DNA of 64,000 nt from Candidatus Sulfopaludibacter sp. SbA3 (GCA_945888325.1 CAMDAC010000001.1:267464-331463); one strand, 5' to 3'. Shown: positions 44,308 to 52,870, counted from the first letter of the stretch. Translations and numbers: made by a program. Notes: generated by a model from the sequence alone, not told the origin.

Positions 44308-45375
44308 ATGTTGATTGCCGGTTGGCTTGAGACAGCTGACAAGTGGTTGAAAACCAACGTGCCGGGCGCCGAGTGGCTGACCCTGTTCGGCGCTGGCGTG
44401 GCGGTACTGGGCGCGCTTTACCTTGTCTATAAGCTGATGCGGGGCCTCGGCCGCTTTGCCAGCGCCGTCTCGAATGGCAGCCGCGCCGCCCGCGCCAAGG
44501 CCAGCAGGACCCCCGGTTTCCGCATCCTTCTGGCCCGTCCGGCCGGCTCTGCGAGCGGGCGGACCGCCAAATGGCTCGGCGGCGCATTGACGCGCCACTT
44601 GCCGGTTTTCTCGTTCGGCGCGCCTTTCTCTCTGGTCCCGATGGGCCCGATCAAGGGCGGTCTCGGAACGGCCTCGGTGGCGCAGGCGCGCAAGCGCATG
44701 GCCAAGGCCGATGCAGACCTGTTCGTCTGGGCAAGCCGCCAGGGCAAGGGCGAGCGCGGCCTGGAAGTGCACGGCCTCAGCCGCGGCGGCGGGCTCTCGC
44801 CGGCCGACGCACGCCTGTTCACCATTGCGCTGCCGGGCGCGCGCAATGCGCAGACCGAAGATGTGGCCCGCCTCGCGGCCTACCTGATCGCCAAGCACCT
44901 GCAGCCGGCGCTGTCCGACCCGCAGGCCTTCCGCGTCGAGAAGATCCGCGACCTGGCCGGCGAACTCGACAGCGTGCTGGCGAACGAACTTCCTGTCTCG
45001 CAAACTCTCCGCAACGAGATCGAAGCCGATTTCTGCGCCGCCGGTGTGCGCGTGGCCGAGGAACTCGGCGAACTGTCCGCGCTCGACAAGGTGATCGCGA
45101 TGCGGCGCCAGCACCTCGAAGCGGCGACACTGACGGCCGATACCGGACGCATCATCCAGGCGAAACTGGAACTCGGCCGCGCGCTGATCGTGCGGGCCGA
45201 GAAGCAGTTCGACCAGGTTGTGGTCAAGGAAGCGATCAGCCACCTGGCGCAAGCCGTCGAAGGCCTGCGCGGCGACCCGGTGATCCAGCGTGCGCAATCG
45301 GCCTCGGATGCGCTGTTCAAGGCGCAGGCGATGATCGAGTCACGCAAGCGGTTCTCGCTGAACTTCGGGTCGTAA
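44308..45375 (+). CDS. Membrane-anchored protein of unknown function
   Basis: A 355-residue protein with one N-terminal transmembrane helix (about 23-44, WLTLFGAGVAVLGALYLVYKL) and a large cytoplasmic or periplasmic domain. The domain starts about residue 45 with a basic Arg/Ala stretch, then a conserved-looking VFSFGAPFSLVPMGPIKGG, ADADLFVWASRQGKGERGLEVHG and, in the C-terminal half, alpha-helical sequence like RAEKQFDQVVVKEAISHLAQAVEGL (TPR-like helical hairpins). No family recognised. The ATG starts about 90 bases after gluQ, with which it is divergent, and it is convergent with msrA over a repeat region. Confidence 0.55.
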   Translation: MLIAGWLETADKWLKTNVPGAEWLTLFGAGVAVLGALYLVYKLMRGLGRFASAVSNGSRAARAKASRTPGFRILLARPAGSASGRTAKWLGGALTRHLPVFSFGAPFSLVPMGPIKGGLGTASVAQARKRMAKADADLFVWASRQGKGERGLEVHGLSRGGGLSPADARLFTIALPGARNAQTEDVARLAAYLIAKHLQPALSDPQAFRVEKIRDLAGELDSVLANELPVSQTLRNEIEADFCAAGVRVAEELGELSALDKVIAMRRQHLEAATLTADTGRIIQAKLELGRALIVRAEKQFDQVVVKEAISHLAQAVEGLRGDPVIQRAQSASDALFKAQAMIESRKRFSLNFGS

Positions 45376-45435
45376 GGCGGGGTTTATCCCGCCATTTCAT
45401 GAAATCCGGACAGGTGCGGCGGGAGAAATCCCGCC
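45376..45435. repeat. Twin GGCGGG palindromes between convergent genes
   Basis: Two inverted repeats with the same arms: GGCGGG-GTTTAT-CCCGCC at 45376-45393 and GGCGGG-AGAAAT-CCCGCC at 45418-45435, 24 bases apart. They fill the gap between the stops of the 355-residue protein gene and msrA. The second unit with its GCGGCGGG...CCCGCCCTACG form looks like a dispersed repeat family. A transcription-termination role is likely but unproven. Confidence 0.65.
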
Positions 45436-46089
45436 CTACGCCTTCACTTGCGGCAACGGGCAGCTGACGCCCGTGCCGCCGATGCCGCAATAGCCATTCG
45501 GGTTCTTGGCGAGATACTGCTGGTGATAGTCTTCCGCGAGGAAGACGTCGCCGCGGGGGCCGAGTTCGGTGGTAACTGGCGCGCGGTGGCCGTTTGCGGC
45601 GAGTTCGGCGTTATAGGCGGCGATCATCTCGCGCGCAGTGGCTTCCTGCGCAGCGCTCGTGAAATAGAGTGCCGAGCGGTACTGGGTGCCGACATCGTTG
45701 CCCTGGCGCATGCCCTGCGTCGGGTCATGGCTCTCAAGGAACAGCCTCATCAGGTCTGCAAAGGTGACTTCGGCGGGGTTGAAGATGACCTCGACGATCT
45801 CGGTATGGCCTGTGCCGCCGGAGCAGACTTCTTCATAGGTCGGGTTCGGGGTGATGCCGCCGGCATAGCCGACACGGGTCAGCCAGACGCCCTTGGTCTG
45901 CCAGAAGATGCGCTCGGCGCCCCAGAAGCAGCCAAGGCCGAAGACAGCGGTCTCGTATCCGGCCGGGGCATCGGCCTGGATCGGGCGGCCGTTGACGAAA
46001 TGGGCCGCGGCGGTCGGGATCGGCCTGGTGCGGCCGGGGAGGGCGGTGTCACGGGTCGGCAGGGCAGCGGGCTTGCGGGAGAAGAACAT
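45436..46089 (-). CDS. msrA: Peptide methionine sulfoxide reductase A
   Basis: A 217-residue MsrA repairing methionine-S-sulfoxide. The catalytic Cys is in [43 protein letters not shown], in segments, is the conserved substrate cleft, and the C-terminal [14 protein letters not shown] holds the resolving Cys. Length is slightly longer than E. coli MsrA because of an N-terminal extension (residues 1-45). ATG 46089 was selected over 46146. It is on the strand opposite to tRNA-Ser, whose 5' end lies 120 bases away. Confidence 0.93.
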   Translation of the reverse strand: MFFSRKPAALPTRDTALPGRTRPIPTAAAHFVNGRPIQADAPAGYETAVFGLGCFWGAERIFWQTKGVWLTRVGYAGGITPNPTYEEVCSGGTGHTEIVEVIFNPAEVTFADLMRLFLESHDPTQGMRQGNDVGTQYRSALYFTSAAQEATAREMIAAYNAELAANGHRAPVTTELGPRGDVFLAEDYHQQYLAKNPNGYCGIGGTGVSCPLPQVKA

Positions 46090-46209
46090 CGGCTTTGAGT
46101 CCCTTGTTTTGACCGCAGATATGGGCACGAACGTCCAAAGCGGCAATCACAAGCTTGCGAGGGACCCCGTCATCCGTTATCTGCTCCCCCTTCGCCGCCT
46201 GCGGCGTAC

Positions 46210-46299
46210 GGAGAGGTGGCCGAGTGGTCGATGGCGCACGCCTGGAAAGTGTGTAGACGTTAACGCGTCTCCAGGGTTCGAATCCCTGTCTCTCCGCCA
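46210..46299 (+). tRNA. tRNA-Ser (anticodon GGA)
   Basis: A complete class II tRNA with encoded CCA. Acceptor arm GGAGAGG (46210-46216) pairs with TCTCTCC (46289-46295), closing with a G-T pair. The D arm contains GGCCGAGTGG. The anticodon stem CACGC/GTGTG encloses loop CTGGAAA, anticodon GGA, reading UCC and UCU. The T arm is CAGGG-TTCGAAT-CCCTG (46272-46288). A long variable arm (about 46250-46271) identifies serine. The 3' 17 bases double as attL of the integrated element. Confidence 0.93.
46283..46299 (+). repeat. attL of the integrative element (17-bp direct repeat)
   Basis: TCCCTGTCTCTCCGCCA, the 3' end of tRNA-Ser including its T-arm right half, acceptor strand and CCA. The identical 17 bases occur at 62239-62255; flanking bases differ on both sides, so the match ends cleanly. 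Confidence 0.88.
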
Positions 46300-46355
46300 G
46301 TTCCCCAAAAAATCTATACTAAACAAAGAGCTGCAAGTGCTCGACAGAGCGTGTT

Positions 46356-46382
46356 GTGACACATGTCACGATGGGGTGTCAC
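46356..46382. promoter_or_regulatory. Palindrome upstream of the integrase gene
   Basis: GTGACA-CA-TGTCAC at 46356-46369 is a perfect 6-2-6 inverted repeat, and a third half-site TGTCAC follows at 46377-46382, just before the proposed integrase ATG at 46384. The spacing suggests an operator or recombination arm site for a regulator or the integrase. No clear -10/-35 pair is visible. Confidence 0.45.
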
Positions 46383-46383
46383 A

Positions 46384-48105
46384 ATGCGTGGCGCCCGGGT
46401 GCGTGCGATGACGCGACGCCGTGTGCCCTATCTCGCGCAGCGAGGCGGTGTGTTCCAGATCAGACTGCCGGTACCGAGGCACCTCCAAGCGGTGCTGACC
46501 CGTAAAGAGCTGCAACGGTCAATCAAGACAAGTGACTACAAGGTGGCGCGCCGGATTGCCCTTCGCGCCGGTTCCCAGTTTGCCGACCTCTGTGCTAGCA
46601 TTCACCCAATGACTGACGTTAGCAGCCTTGATGTGCCGGGATTGATCGACCGCTTCTTCGCCGGATTGATCGCCGACCTGAAACCATCCGACTTGACCAT
46701 CTCCGACCATGACACTTTCGGACACGAATGGGACCAAGCAGCCGAATTTCAGCTCGACAAACTGGACCAGGTGCTTGCTACCCGCAAATACCCCCAGGCG
46801 ATCCATGAAAAGGCAGCCGCTTTGCTCAAGGCGGAGGGCTTGTGTTTTTCGGATTTGCCCGAGCTTGATCAAGCCAGGACGCTGGAAGGTGTCGCCCGCG
46901 CGGAGCGAGAGCACATCAAGTACCTGATCTTTCGTCAGGGTTCTTTGATTGCCCCTTACGTGCCGGCTGATCCTTTGTTCAAACAGTCGGCTGTGCACCC
47001 AGCTGCACAACACGCTGCAATGTATCCCGGCTCCGGAGCGCCAGGCCTGCATCAGGGGGGCAGTGGCGGCACCTTGAAGGATCGCATCGAGCAGTACCTT
47101 GGTTCAGCAGACTGCAAGCCAAACACCATCAAAGAGAAGCGCGTTGTCCTGCACTGGTTCGCAAACCAGCTCGGGCCAAAGATAGATGTCAGGACGATCA
47201 CGCCTGACCATGTTCTGGAGATCAAGGCAAAGATATCGTCTCTGAAAGTTCAGCACACAGGCAAGCCTGAAGCCGCCGCCGCCAAGATGAAGATCGTAGG
47301 TAAAGCAATTCATCCGAAGACGGCCAAAAAGAAGCTCGACACGATCAAGACGTTCATGAATTGGCTCGCGTCCATCGGCGCCATCACGAATGCCCCTGGC
47401 AACCAGCTGCAGATCAAGGTTCCGAAGACACCCAATAGCCAGAAACGCCGACCCTTCACTTCTGAGGAGTTGGGCGTCTTATTCTCCTCTCCCATATACA
47501 CGGGACGCCACAGTGCCGCAGTCCGCCACAAGCCAGGGACACTGATCCTGAGGGACGATCACTATTGGATGCCGCTCGTGCTTCTGTATACGGGCATGCG
47601 ACTAGCCGAGCCACTCCAGGTATTGGCCGCAGATGTGCACGTCGACACTGACTATCCCTACTTCGATCTGGACCTCGCGAAGATGGACCTCAAGCAAGAT
47701 GTATCTGACCGCCGGGTGCCGATACATCCCGACTTGATCGCTTTTGGCTTTGCCGATTTCGTCCGTAAGCGGCAGAAGGAGAAGACCAAGCCTCGCCTCT
47801 TTCGAGGGATCACTTCGCAGACGCATGTTGCCAACTACTACTCAAAGGTTCTTGGCCGCTACTTCACCCGCGTCGGGCTCGATGATCCCCGCCTTGTGGC
47901 CCATAGTTTCCGTCATGGTTTCAAGGATGGCTTGCGCAATGCGGCTGTGCCAGAGGGCGAGCAAAAGTTCATCATGGGTCATAGCGACAACGAGGCGGCC
48001 CACAATTATGGGTCCGGCAGCAAGATCGAAGTGCTGTGGAATTGGGTCGCCAAGGCAGACCTGCAGATACCGGCCGATGTTAGGGCTAAGCTCATCGTGA
48101 AGTAG
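46384..48105 (+). CDS. Tyrosine-type site-specific integrase
   Basis: About 573 residues from ATG 46384 (other in-frame ATGs at 46363 and 46408; 46384 has GGGG 8 bases upstream and follows the palindrome). The N-terminal DUF6538-like arm-binding region reads RVPYLAQRGGVFQIRLPVPRHLQ. The core SAM-like domain is around residues 215-330. The catalytic set in this numbering is Arg406 (TGMRLAEPLQ), a Lys in KMDLKQDVSDRRVPIH, His507 and Arg510 (HSFRHG), His533 (GHSDNE) and Tyr542 (AHNYG). It should excise and insert the element at tRNA-Ser. The large size is usual for island integrases with an N-terminal extension. Confidence 0.92.
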   Translation: MRGARVRAMTRRRVPYLAQRGGVFQIRLPVPRHLQAVLTRKELQRSIKTSDYKVARRIALRAGSQFADLCASIHPMTDVSSLDVPGLIDRFFAGLIADLKPSDLTISDHDTFGHEWDQAAEFQLDKLDQVLATRKYPQAIHEKAAALLKAEGLCFSDLPELDQARTLEGVARAEREHIKYLIFRQGSLIAPYVPADPLFKQSAVHPAAQHAAMYPGSGAPGLHQGGSGGTLKDRIEQYLGSADCKPNTIKEKRVVLHWFANQLGPKIDVRTITPDHVLEIKAKISSLKVQHTGKPEAAAAKMKIVGKAIHPKTAKKKLDTIKTFMNWLASIGAITNAPGNQLQIKVPKTPNSQKRRPFTSEELGVLFSSPIYTGRHSAAVRHKPGTLILRDDHYWMPLVLLYTGMRLAEPLQVLAADVHVDTDYPYFDLDLAKMDLKQDVSDRRVPIHPDLIAFGFADFVRKRQKEKTKPRLFRGITSQTHVANYYSKVLGRYFTRVGLDDPRLVAHSFRHGFKDGLRNAAVPEGEQKFIMGHSDNEAAHNYGSGSKIEVLWNWVAKADLQIPADVRAKLIVK

Positions 48106-48217
48106 TGCCGATGATCTCAACTGTGCCACCACATGCCCGTTACTCACCTGCCCGACTACGAATCTAGGGGTCAGGAGTTCGCCCGTCGCGTGTGTTAGTT
48201 CGGCGGCGTTCTTGGCT

Positions 48218-48225
48218 TGATATAG
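48218..48225. repeat. IS66 target-site duplication, left copy
   Basis: TGATATAG directly before the left inverted repeat. The same eight bases follow the right inverted repeat at 50686-50693. IS66-family elements make 8-bp duplications, so this is a recent simple insertion. Confidence 0.93.
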
Positions 48226-48245
48226 GTAAGCGTCCGGCCTGACCG
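48226..48245. repeat. IS66 terminal inverted repeat, left
   Basis: GTAAGCGTCCGGCCTGACCG. The right terminus at 50666-50685 is an exact 20-base complement; the next bases differ. Confidence 0.93.
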
Positions 48246-48257
48246 CCCCTGGCGATG

Positions 48258-49811
48258 TCAGTTCCTGAAGTTCCAGGGAGCGAGTTCTGCGACGCGGTTG
48301 ATCGGATGATCTGCGATCCGTGACAGGACGTTCGTGAGCCAGGCCTGCGGGTCGATGTCGTTCAGCTTTGCAGTCTCGATCAGCGTGTAGGCGATGGCAG
48401 CGTTATGTCCTCCGCCCTCGGAGCCTGCGAACATCCAGTTCTTTCGCCCGATGGCGAGCCCGCGCATGCCGCGCTCAGCGGCATTGTTGTCGATCTCGAG
48501 ATGTCCGTTCGAGAGATAGACTTCGAGCCGCGGCAGGCGTGTGAGTGCGTAGCGGATGGCCTTCGCCAGATCCGACTTGCCGGAGATCTTCGGCAGCTCT
48601 GATTGCAGCCAGCGGATGAGGTCCTCGAACACAGGTCTCGCCTTCGCCTGGCGAACCGCGGCACGCGTGTCTGGCGGCTGGCCTCGGATCTCTGTCTCGA
48701 CCGCGTAGAGCGCGGCGATGCGGGTGAGCGCTTCGGCAGCGATCGGCGTTCCCTTCGACTGAGCCTCCTCGAAGAACTTGCGCCGGATGTGGGCGAGGCA
48801 GGCGACTTCCGTGATCGTGCCAGACCGGTAGAGCTCTTCGAACCCTGCATAGCCATCGGCATGCATGAACCCGGTATAGCCCTTGAGGTGTTCGGCGGGA
48901 CGGATCCCCTTGCGGTCCATGCTGAACCTGTAGAACGCCGCTGGCGGCGCATCCGAGCCCCAGGGGCGCTCATCGCGTGCGTAGACCCAGACGCGGCCTG
49001 TCTTCGTCTTGCCTTGGCCAGGCGAGAGGACATCGACGGGCGTGTCGTCGGCATGGAGCGCGGCGCCGGCCCGGACATGCGCGCCGATCGCATCCGCAAG
49101 CGGCTCCAGCAGCGCGGCGGCCTTGCCGACCCAGTCAGCCATCGTGGAGCGTTCCAGGTCGATCCCTTCGCGGGCATAGATCTCGCTCTGGCGGTAAAGC
49201 GGCAGGTGGTCGGCATACTTGGAGACCAGCACATGCGCGAGGAGGCCGGGACCGGGGCGTCCGCGTTCGATCGGGCGCGAGGGCAGCGGCGCCTGGTGGA
49301 ACCGCTCGCAGCAGCTGCAGGCCATACGTGGACGGATGATCCGGTTCACGACGAACCGGCCGGGGACGTACTCCAGCTCTTCGGTAACATCCTCGCCGAC
49401 GCGCTTCAGCTTGCCGCCGCAATCACCGCAGGAATACCCGGCATCAAGCACCTGCTCGTTCCTTGGCAAGTGATCGGGGAGCGGCCGGCGAACGGGCTTG
49501 TCCTTCGGCGCAGGCTCCGGCTCTGAGGCCGGCAGACTGGCGCTGTGTGTGATCTCGAGATCCTCCAGCATCAGCTGGAGTTGTTCGAGGCCTTCGGCGG
49601 AGGATCCGAACCGGTCACGAAGCTGCTTGTCGAGGCGCGCCTTCAGCTTCTCGATAAGCAGCTGGTGATGGCGCAGTTGAGCTTCATGGCGTGCGATCTC
49701 GATATCTCGCTGATGCAGTTCGGCGTCCTTGCGCGCAATCAGCTCGCCTTGCGCGGCGATCATCGCCTTGAGCGCCTCGATGTCATCGGGAAGATCAGCC
49801 ACGTCCGACAT
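48258..49811 (-). CDS. tnpC: IS66 transposase TnpC
   Basis: A 517-residue DDE transposase. Residues 10-85 form a coiled coil (LIARKDAELHQRDIEIARH and on), followed by a zinc-binding IS66 helical domain with CGDCGGKLKR and CSCCERF. The core has HADDTPVDVLSPG (Asp), HADGYAGFEELY (Asp) and IDNNAAERGMRGLAIGRKNW (Glu), the family's DDE residues in order. It ends with NVLSRIADHPINRVAELAPW. The frame is intact. Confidence 0.95.
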   Translation of the reverse strand: MSDVADLPDDIEALKAMIAAQGELIARKDAELHQRDIEIARHEAQLRHHQLLIEKLKARLDKQLRDRFGSSAEGLEQLQLMLEDLEITHSASLPASEPEPAPKDKPVRRPLPDHLPRNEQVLDAGYSCGDCGGKLKRVGEDVTEELEYVPGRFVVNRIIRPRMACSCCERFHQAPLPSRPIERGRPGPGLLAHVLVSKYADHLPLYRQSEIYAREGIDLERSTMADWVGKAAALLEPLADAIGAHVRAGAALHADDTPVDVLSPGQGKTKTGRVWVYARDERPWGSDAPPAAFYRFSMDRKGIRPAEHLKGYTGFMHADGYAGFEELYRSGTITEVACLAHIRRKFFEEAQSKGTPIAAEALTRIAALYAVETEIRGQPPDTRAAVRQAKARPVFEDLIRWLQSELPKISGKSDLAKAIRYALTRLPRLEVYLSNGHLEIDNNAAERGMRGLAIGRKNWMFAGSEGGGHNAAIAYTLIETAKLNDIDPQAWLTNVLSRIADHPINRVAELAPWNFRN

Positions 49812-49861
49812 GCAGCAGAATCTACCCTGCTTTGCAGCGCCGGTGAATCCAGAAAATCGCG

Positions 49862-50209
49862 CTACCCCGTCGTGAGAGGACGCCAGGTCTGCTGCGTGAT
49901 CCGCCAGTCGATGCCCTCAAGCAGCATCGAGAGCTGGGCCTGGCTGAGATGCACCTTGCCGTTCTTCGCGGCGGGCCAGACAAACCGGCCGCGTTCGAGG
50001 CGCTTCGAGAACAGGCAGGCCCCCTGCATGTCCCACCAGATCACCTTCACAAGATCACCGCGCCGGCCGCGGAACACGAACAGGTGTCCGGAGAAGGGAT
50101 CTTCCGCGAGCACCTTCTCAGCCAGGACAGCGAGGCTGCCCCAGCCCTTGCGCATGTCCGTCACGCCGGCCGACAGCCAGACCCTGGTCGAGGCCGGAAC
50201 CGGGATCAT
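49862..50209 (-). CDS. tnpB: IS66 accessory protein TnpB (Orf2)
   Basis: A 115-residue IS66 Orf2-like protein: [41 protein letters not shown] and [16 protein letters not shown] are the family signature. Needed for transposition of IS66 elements; exact role unclear. ATG 50209 overlaps the tnpA stop (ATGA), so it is translationally coupled. Confidence 0.93.
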   Translation of the reverse strand: MIPVPASTRVWLSAGVTDMRKGWGSLAVLAEKVLAEDPFSGHLFVFRGRRGDLVKVIWWDMQGACLFSKRLERGRFVWPAAKNGKVHLSQAQLSMLLEGIDWRITQQTWRPLTTG

Positions 50210-50571
50210 CGCTCGAGCCCGCGGACAAGCTCGCAAAGACGGGCAACATCCAGCCCGCCTTCGACGTGCACCTTGCAGCCGCCCGGCGTTGTGATCTCAA
50301 CGCGGACCTCTGCGGGCGCAGGAACTGCCGGGCGTGAGATCTTCAACGGCAGCGGGCCCGGATCCGCTGTGATCGTCACCGGCAGGAAATCGACACCAGG
50401 ATCCGGTGCCGAGGAAAAGCGAGGATCGCGCAGCCACTTGAAGATCAGGTTGGCGTTCACGTCATAACGCCGGGCGACCTGCGCAACTGACACACCTGGT
50501 ACCCGGGTCTGCGCAATGATCCGGATCTTCTCCGCGTCATCCCAGAAACGACGCTTCCGCTTGTCCGTCAT
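50206..50571 (-). CDS. tnpA: IS66 accessory protein TnpA
   Basis: A 121-residue helix-turn-helix protein: [21 protein letters not shown] and [21 protein letters not shown] form the IS3/IS911-like HTH used by IS66 TnpA to bind the ends. The C-terminus is Pro- and Val-rich with [22 protein letters not shown] 50571 preferred over a start upstream at 50631. Confidence 0.93.
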   Translation of the reverse strand: MTDKRKRRFWDDAEKIRIIAQTRVPGVSVAQVARRYDVNANLIFKWLRDPRFSSAPDPGVDFLPVTITADPGPLPLKISRPAVPAPAEVRVEITTPGGCKVHVEGGLDVARLCELVRGLER

Positions 50572-50665
50572 CGATAGACCCGCCCTGGTGCCCACTATCG
50601 ATAGTGGACACCATCGCCCTCTATCGAACACACCAGCATCGATGGATCAGAGATGGCCGCAAGGT

Positions 50666-50685
50666 CGGTCAGGCCGGACGCTTAC
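50666..50685. repeat. IS66 terminal inverted repeat, right
   Basis: CGGTCAGGCCGGACGCTTAC, the exact complement of 48226-48245. Confidence 0.93.
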
Positions 50686-50693
50686 TGATATAG
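50686..50693. repeat. IS66 target-site duplication, right copy
   Basis: TGATATAG, identical to 48218-48225. Confidence 0.93.
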
Positions 50694-50874
50694 AACAACC
50701 GTTCGCAAACGATCTGCCGAATGGCCATGAGCCGAGGCTGCCACCCTTCGGTAGATTTTCACCTAACTTCTTGTGCAATTGTGGATCGCATCCCCAGTCG
50801 TTGACTCGTTGCGGTTGATCAAATCCCGCGACTCATGCATGTTCACGTTTGGTTCTCGACAGAAGGAGTGGGCC

Positions 50875-52020
50875 ATGCGTGGGCATTACGAGATCGACTT
50901 CATGTCTCCGTGCGCTGACAAGAGCGCCGACGCGATCGTGAAGTACTACTGGCACAACGGCGACTTTGTCCTGCATGTCACCGACGCTGGGTTCAGCAGC
51001 ACCGCCGAGAAGGTGCTGGAACACATCAAATACCACTACGCGACCCACGGCAGGATCGACCACCTGGTCATCACGCATGATGATCAGGACCACGCCAGCG
51101 GCGCGCGCGTCATCCTGGAGAACTTTCGGGTGGACAACCTTTGGATCAACACTCCTTGGACATTCACTCAAGAGCTTTTGCCCAAGTTCGATTCATACAG
51201 CAGCGACGTTCGTCTGTTCGGTCGCCTGAGGTCCGACTACTCGGACCTCGCGCAGGCCCAAGATGCCGCAATCAAGCAAGGGACCAAAATTCATCTTGCA
51301 TTCGCCGGGACGCAGATTGGCGCCTTCACCGTCCTGTCGCCCACCCGGGAGTTCTTCTTGCAGATGGTGCTGGGGTCCAGAAAGACGCCCAGGAGCAGCT
51401 TCGCGGGCGTCCGCATGAACCTGCCTCAGTCGCTGGCAGCACCGGCTGGTTTTGCACCGGCGACCGTCGGAGTTCGGCCCGCGCACGAGATTTTGTATGG
51501 CGTCAGCAACAAGAAGCTCGTCAGCGCCGCTTGGGGTGAAGAGCTGTTCTCGCCAGAACACACTGAGCCCGACAACGAGCTCAGCATAGTGCAGTTTGCC
51601 GACTTCGCAGGCCACCGCGTCTTGCTGACAGCTGACGCCGGAAGAAGGGGTTTGTTGGGTGCTCTTCTCTTCGCGAGAGCACGAGGCATAGACGTCTCCG
51701 CTCTTCGGGTGTTTCAGGCTCCGCACCATGGGTCGCGGCGGAATGTTGATGCCGGGATACTGAACGCGTGGCTCGGCCCAATCACACCTCCACCGATGTA
51801 CTGGGACCAGATGCCCCAACGCTGGGCGATGATCTCGGCGGCGGAGAACGATCCGGATCATCCGCGCAAGGCAATCGTCCGCGCGCTCGCGCATCGCGGA
51901 TATCGCCCAGTGACTCAGAAGGGCGCCGATTGGGTTAGGTTTTACAATGAGAACATAACAACGTTCCACGGCTCGCCGCTGAGCATGCTGGCATACCCGC
52001 AATCGCACGAGGCTAACTGA
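50875..52020 (+). CDS. Metallo-beta-lactamase-fold hydrolase (ComEC/Rec2-like type)
   Basis: A 381-residue cytosolic protein. It opens MRGHYEIDFMSPCADKSADA and carries the metal motif VITHDDQDHASG (His68, Asp70, Asp72, His73), the H-x-D-x-D-H form seen in ComEC-type MBL domains, plus LLTADAGRRG near residue 250 and QAPHHGSRRN, the late His motif. No signal peptide or membrane helix is visible, unlike ComEC itself. Start ATG 50875 follows AAGGAG (50862-50867). The next gene, a four-helix membrane protein, begins two bases after the stop. Its pairing and location on a mobile element suggest a nuclease, hydrolase or signal-degrading module of a defence or toxin-type system; this is inference. 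Confidence 0.72.
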   Translation: MRGHYEIDFMSPCADKSADAIVKYYWHNGDFVLHVTDAGFSSTAEKVLEHIKYHYATHGRIDHLVITHDDQDHASGARVILENFRVDNLWINTPWTFTQELLPKFDSYSSDVRLFGRLRSDYSDLAQAQDAAIKQGTKIHLAFAGTQIGAFTVLSPTREFFLQMVLGSRKTPRSSFAGVRMNLPQSLAAPAGFAPATVGVRPAHEILYGVSNKKLVSAAWGEELFSPEHTEPDNELSIVQFADFAGHRVLLTADAGRRGLLGALLFARARGIDVSALRVFQAPHHGSRRNVDAGILNAWLGPITPPPMYWDQMPQRWAMISAAENDPDHPRKAIVRALAHRGYRPVTQKGADWVRFYNENITTFHGSPLSMLAYPQSHEAN

Positions 52021-52022
52021 GC

Positions 52023-52670
52023 TTGGCACAAGACAAGTCGCACAAGCAGCAGAACACCCTGCACCTCTGCGCGCTTGCTGGTGCGCACGCAGTCGGCTTC
52101 GTCGCGTCTGCGGGTCTGCTGACTGGAGTTGTGGGGCCTACAGGCGATTTGTCAAAGCTCGGCGCGGCACCGTTTGTGGCGGCGGCGACAGCGCTCTTTG
52201 TGCTGATGGTGAACGCCCAGGCGAGCGATGTGCTCAAGGCCAGGGTCGTCTTTCTGAAGTGGCGCGACCCCCTGCCAGGCAGCGAGGCCTTCTCGCGCTG
52301 GATGCACGCCCACCCAGACATCGACCCGGGGGCGGTGCAGGCGGCGGTCGGCGTTCTGCCGAAGGCGGGGGCGGAGCAGAACCGCGCTTGGCGGCAGCTC
52401 TATCACACCATGGAGACACACCCCGCAATCGCAGACGCCAGCAGGGAATATCTACTGGCGCGAGACACCACTTTCCTTGGACTGATCTTCTCTTTGGTGT
52501 TTGGCGCGGCGGTCTGGTTCTTCCCAAGCGCCGTTGAGTGGAGGGCGACATACGCCGTGTTGGCGGCGGGGTTCACGCTGTTGACGTGGCGCGCCGCCCG
52601 TCTGAACGGCATAAGGTTGGTGCGGATGGTGTTGGCTCGGGTGCCGAGGCCTAGTCAATCTCGTGCGTGA
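52023..52670 (+). CDS. Four-helix membrane protein paired with the MBL-fold gene
   Basis: A 215-residue protein starting at TTG 52023, with GAGG 10 bases before. Helices lie at about 16-37, 47-66, 150-168 and 174-190, with an 80-residue soluble loop between helices 2 and 3 containing EQNRAWRQLYHTMETHPAIADASREYLLARDTTF in part (QNRAWRQLYHTMETHP; SREYLLARD). The 2-helix, soluble-loop, 2-helix plan resembles membrane effectors of two-gene systems that respond to a signal made or removed by a partner. No family is certain. It is co-transcribed with the MBL gene. Confidence 0.55.
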   Translation: MAQDKSHKQQNTLHLCALAGAHAVGFVASAGLLTGVVGPTGDLSKLGAAPFVAAATALFVLMVNAQASDVLKARVVFLKWRDPLPGSEAFSRWMHAHPDIDPGAVQAAVGVLPKAGAEQNRAWRQLYHTMETHPAIADASREYLLARDTTFLGLIFSLVFGAAVWFFPSAVEWRATYAVLAAGFTLLTWRAARLNGIRLVRMVLARVPRPSQSRA

Positions 52671-52766
52671 TATTCTCTCTGGGCGTGTCGTTGAGCGCCC
52701 AGAGGGTGGCGAAGGTCCCGCTGATCCCCGCGTCCCAATTACCTATACTCCAGCGATACGCCTGCG

Positions 52767-52846
52767 TGAGACAGTTTTTGCGTCTCATTTAAATACATCT
52801 GGACATTCCGAGACACTGTGGCATAAGCTCTAGAGTCAAATGAGAC
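52767..52846. promoter_or_regulatory. Repeats before the resolvase gene (res-like or operator)
   Basis: Several copies of the half-site TGAGAC: TGAGAC (52767-52772), its complement GTCTCA (52782-52787), CGAGAC (52809-52814) and TGAGAC (52841-52846). The first two form an inverted repeat with a nine-base spacer. Serine resolvases usually bind such sites (res) upstream of their gene, where they also repress transcription. The resolvase start is 24 bases downstream. Confidence 0.5.
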
Positions 52847-52870
52847 AGATGGTGGAAGGGTGGGAGAAGG

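Larger units (their letters stand above)
48226..50685 (-). mobile_element. Complete IS66-family insertion sequence
   Basis: 2460 bases with 20-bp terminal inverted repeats: GTAAGCGTCCGGCCTGACCG at 48226-48245 and its complement at 50666-50685. It carries tnpA, tnpB and tnpC on the minus strand in the order typical of IS66. The eight-base TGATATAG duplications on both sides show that both ends are intact. It lies between the integrase gene and the MBL-fold gene. Removing it would join 48225 to 50694 directly. Confidence 0.95.
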
